Below, in pieces: positions 60,920 through 64,000 of a stretch of 64,000 nucleotides of DNA. Where the stretch lies: positions 2,808,952 to 2,872,951 of the forward strand of contig OZ022247.1 of assembly GCA_963978895.1 (NCBI GenBank), read 5' to 3'. A program made the position numbers and the translations under genes. Position 1 is the first letter of the stretch. Every line of letters starts with the position of its first letter. This DNA is from Erpobdella octoculata (taxonomy: Eukaryota > Annelida > Clitellata > Hirudinida > Erpobdellidae). The notes beneath the pieces were generated by a model. The model did not search any database. It was not told the origin of the DNA and saw nothing but the letters and a program-made list of their open reading frames with translations.

Positions 60920-63900
60920 ATGAAGTTTAAATATAGCACAATAGTATTTATTCAACTGCTGTTGACGATGACGTGTGTTTCAAATGTTTCCTCAGTTTGT
61001 AGTTTATCTTTAAATTCAACTAAGGTAACATGTACACAAAATGTTTCTGGAAAAATTCTTTCAAATAAATGGTCTAGGGTGAAAGTTGTCAAGCTGCAAT
61101 ATCTTAATGTAACCACGTCGCAAATGAAAAACGTGAGCTCAAATCGGATGATCAATATTAAAAAATTAGAAGTTCACGATTGTGTAATGAACTATGAAAA
61201 TTCTAAGTTTATGGAAGTTTCCAAAACTATAATCATCACAAATAGTGTAATGATTAATTGCGGTCATGGGCAGTTCAGTGGCAAGAAAGATGAATTAAGG
61301 CTTGAAAATGTCACCATTAAAAACTACGAAGGATCGTTATTAGAAGGAGCTAAAGTGACAAATCTTAGATTCATCAACGTCATAGTTAAACAAGCACGCA
61401 AGATTTTATTTGAAAACAGTTCTGTGGATTATTTAGTTATTCAGCAATGCTCAAGTATTAACGTTACAGAAGTGTGCAACCTCAAAACTCTTAAACGCAT
61501 TGAGTTGTATAAAACTAAAGTTGAGTTTCCAAGAAACTGCTTTAAAGTAAGTTATTAGACTATTTTATTTAACAAAAATTTTAATACTTTTAATCACTAT
61601 GTATTTTTCTAAACAATAAAACACTTATTAGCAATTTTAATAGGAAAACCCATTGACGTAGCTAATAGATTAGGGGGTAATGGGGGCGGCCCGTTTCGGG
61701 TGTCACCAGACACCAGCGCTACATTAAGTATCTGTTGAAAGACTTTCAACAACGCATTGGAGTGCTCATTGTGCTGTTAAAATACTAATGCTGAGGTTGT
61801 GGCTGCAATCTGAGAATTTTGTGATCAACAAAAATATGTAGACACCAGAGAGGTGCTGCGCAAACCCTTATACCTGTTGTATGTAATTAAACATTTCTTT
61901 GTTACCTCTTTTTTTGGAACGATGTATACTAATAAAAATAAATTGCACTCAGATTGCACTGCAAAGTAAAAGCTAGAATATTGATCAGTTAACTATAATA
62001 ATAGAGTCACTTTGTCTCTATATTAAAAAAAACGGGATCATATTGTTGAAGAAGGAATAGGACTTGCTGCGAAAAAATCGGAGGAATACGACCTTCCAAA
62101 AGAAAAACGAATTTGTAGTATAAACAAATGATCGGTGAAAACGATGACAGCTGAAAATCAAAAGGATATTTTGGAATGTCTCGATCGATTTGGTAAGGAA
62201 ATTCGAACTAGATCAAAATTTATAGAAGATGTAGTTTTATCTATCTAAGCTGTTCAGACAAATACTTTGTTCTCGGCAAACATCGAGGAGTTGAAGTTTT
62301 CTGTATCAAATTATTACTGGCTTGTATGACGAGGTAACTGGAAAAAAACTCTTTCTAAAGATATCAAGGTTGAGAAGATGTTTTAAAAAAGCATATGTTA
62401 CATTGTCTGATATGGAATGGGATTTTACAGAATCCCTTCCAATTCTTATCATAGCACTAAAGATACTTTTGATAATTTGTTTATCTGTTACTTCGTGAGA
62501 GAAGAGTTTAGTAAATTAATAAAAAAACTACTTACAGTCAACAATGAGCTACATGAGGCTAAACAATCTTGCAACGTTAACGATAGAAAACAAAGTACCA
62601 CAGAGTAGAAAGCAATAATTTCAAAGATGTGATTTCCGAGTTTGCAGTTGTCAAAGCTAGAAAGAAAAAACACTTGAAATAATTTTAAAGTAAAGGTTTT
62701 TGCAGGTTTCTTCTAAATATGTTTAAGATGTAATTTGACGATCAATGTATCATAAGATGTAACAATGACTTAAATTTTTAAATGGTTATTCAAATTCTTG
62801 TATTAAAATCAGACCTCACGCTTACCTGGTGTTTCTTTTACTGAATGTTGATTTTAACAGTTTTCGAAGGGTGACATCATCGGTATCCGCCCCCAGTGTC
62901 ACTTAGCATAGCTACGCCACTGGGAAAACCTATTTAAAGTGCTCCTAACTTGTTTTCAGTTATAATTTAAAATCTTAAAGTTGTTTAAATATATTTTGTT
63001 GGTTACTATTGAAAGATTGATTATTCAGGAACACAAACAACTTCGTTTTCTTAGCTTTGGTGAAATTGAAGTTTTGTCAAATTGGAATTTCTTATCGGGC
63101 ATAAAAAGTCAATTGATCACTTTATCGATTTACGGTTGTAATATACCCGAGCTCGAAGAGGAGTGGTTTCAACACATCGGTCAATATCTTGAAGAATTAA
63201 TAATTGAGGGGAGCAAGCTTGAAAGAGTTGAAAAAAATGTTTTTAAACACCTCAAAGAACTTAGAGTATTATCCCTCTATGGAAACAAATTGAAAACCAT
63301 TCCTTCAGACTTTTTGGACATCTTCTTAGATCTTGACGAACTCAATATAAAAGGAAATCGATTAGTTTGCAATTGCTCAATCAGCTGGTTCACCAATAAA
63401 AAGCTTTCTCATATTAATTTAAAACACCAAGTTGAGTGTTTAAATAAAAATAAGAAAAAACCTTTATTTGATGGTATTTTGTGTCCAAGTAATGCATCAT
63501 CGCAAGAGAAAACCACTCAGCTTGCAACTTTTGTTTCACGTAGAAATGAAATGAAAAAACTTTCTACAGCAACCAAAGCTGTCTCTATTCTATTAAATTC
63601 TAGAACTTTTCCTCTGACACAAACTTACAAAACACTGAAAATCAGTTCGTCATATTGGCTGTCAGTTGACAATGTCGATCTCTCTACTGTCGTGGTTCTT
63701 CGTGACTCAATTGGGTCCGGCACTTCAAGATTGATTCATGAAACTTCAAAAGTAGCAAGTGGAAATGCTGAAACATCCGCAAAACCACATGAAACAACAG
63801 TCACCATAAATAAATTGATTCCACAAATTCGAAGTTTCAGAAAATTTATTAATGAGAAAATGAAACAGTTGGTATTGAAATGTTCAGTTTTTGCAGATCC

Positions 63901-64000
63901 ACCAGCAAAAGTTATAATCGAATGTCCAGACGGTTTCTCAAAATACTTTCCAAACGATAAAATGGATAAATGGTTCAACATAACATATAGAATTAGAAAG
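60920..64000 (+). CDS. LRR-Ig gene C (3' end outside window)
   Basis: Exon 1 60920-61546 (209 codons, GTAAGT donor). Exon 2 from 63029 is open to the window edge (at least 324 codons), joined in phase 0 after TTATTCAG. Signal peptide about 1-26; exon 1 domain with NCGHGQFSGK and NYEGSLLEGA; LRRs (LRVLSLYGNKLKTIP), cap CNCSISWF, a short Ser/Thr stalk, then the Ig domain start (LVLKCSVFADPPAKVII) cut at the window end before its second cysteine. The stalk shares RRNEMKKLSTAT and QTYKTLKISSSY with gene A but lacks the 9-residue array. The Ig nucleotide sequence is almost that of gene B. The intron is 1482 bases because of a hAT insertion; without it, it would be about 200 bases like its sisters. 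No stop or frameshift is seen. Confidence 0.85.
61651..62922. mobile_element. Degenerate hAT transposon in the intron of gene C
   Basis: 1272 bases with inverted ends (CATTGACGTAGCTA and TAGCTACGCCACTG), flanked by a perfect 8-bp duplication GGAAAACC (61643-61650 and 62923-62930). Broken plus-strand frames near 62440-62620 recall the hAT C-terminal dimerisation region (…YLQSTMSYMRLNNLATLTIENKVPQ). The transposase is not functional. Confidence 0.85.

Overview
The window looks like nuclear DNA of an AT-rich, repeat-rich spiralian (lophotrochozoan) invertebrate, most likely an annelid and possibly a leech. The grounds are GT-AG introns with metazoan promoter and polyadenylation signals, a class A GPCR of protostome style, and a small secreted gene with an antistasin-type cysteine domain (a family best known from leeches). 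Microsatellites are extremely dense, and hAT, Helitron, Penelope-like, LINE, SINE and Ty3 elements are all present. The taxon is an inference; nothing in the window fixes it.

Layout. 1-10 kb: AT-rich DNA with two broken copies of a leucine-rich-repeat/Ig gene (2.75-4.37 kb), a 269-bp perfect-looking inverted repeat carrying Penelope-like and hammerhead-like sequence (4.9-5.7 kb), a Helitron (5.8-6.5 kb) and a 300-bp (AAAT)n tract. 10-15 kb: a tRNA-derived SINE, a DNA-transposon remnant and one intact single-exon GPCR gene on the minus strand. 15-30 kb: essentially no genes; microsatellites and minisatellites, including an 860-bp (GGAT)n tract and an array of CRE-like sites. 30-34 kb: LINE remnants. 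34.5-37.5 kb: intact two-exon LRR-Ig gene A. 37.7-38.5 kb: the 5' end of an LTR element with a tRNA-Trp-type primer site. 40.3-48.7 kb: a secreted antistasin-type gene whose intron holds hAT and LINE debris and a nearly pristine Ty3-type element (43.5-48.4 kb) with matching LTRs and a 5-bp target duplication. 49.4-53.0 kb: two Helitrons in inverted orientation flanking a Penelope-like fragment with a well-formed hammerhead ribozyme motif. 53.6-54.5 kb: a 910-bp (GATT)n tract. 55.0-57.3 kb: LRR-Ig gene B. 60.9-64.0 kb: LRR-Ig gene C, cut by the window end, with a hAT element in its intron.

The most interesting system is the tandem LRR-Ig family. Genes A, B and C lie in the same orientation. 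Each has exon 1 (signal peptide plus an N-terminal domain of irregular leucine-rich character), a phase-0 intron, then exon 2 (LRRs, an LRR C-terminal cap, a Ser/Thr-rich stalk, one Ig-like domain and, in A and B, a C-terminal hydrophobic segment with almost no cytoplasmic tail). Their promoters share a block around a CRE-like site. The stalk varies from a roughly 25-unit, 9-residue repeat in A to one unit in B and none in C, while the Ig exon segment is almost identical between copies. This pattern fits a young, recombining family of cell-surface recognition proteins, but the function is not shown by the sequence.
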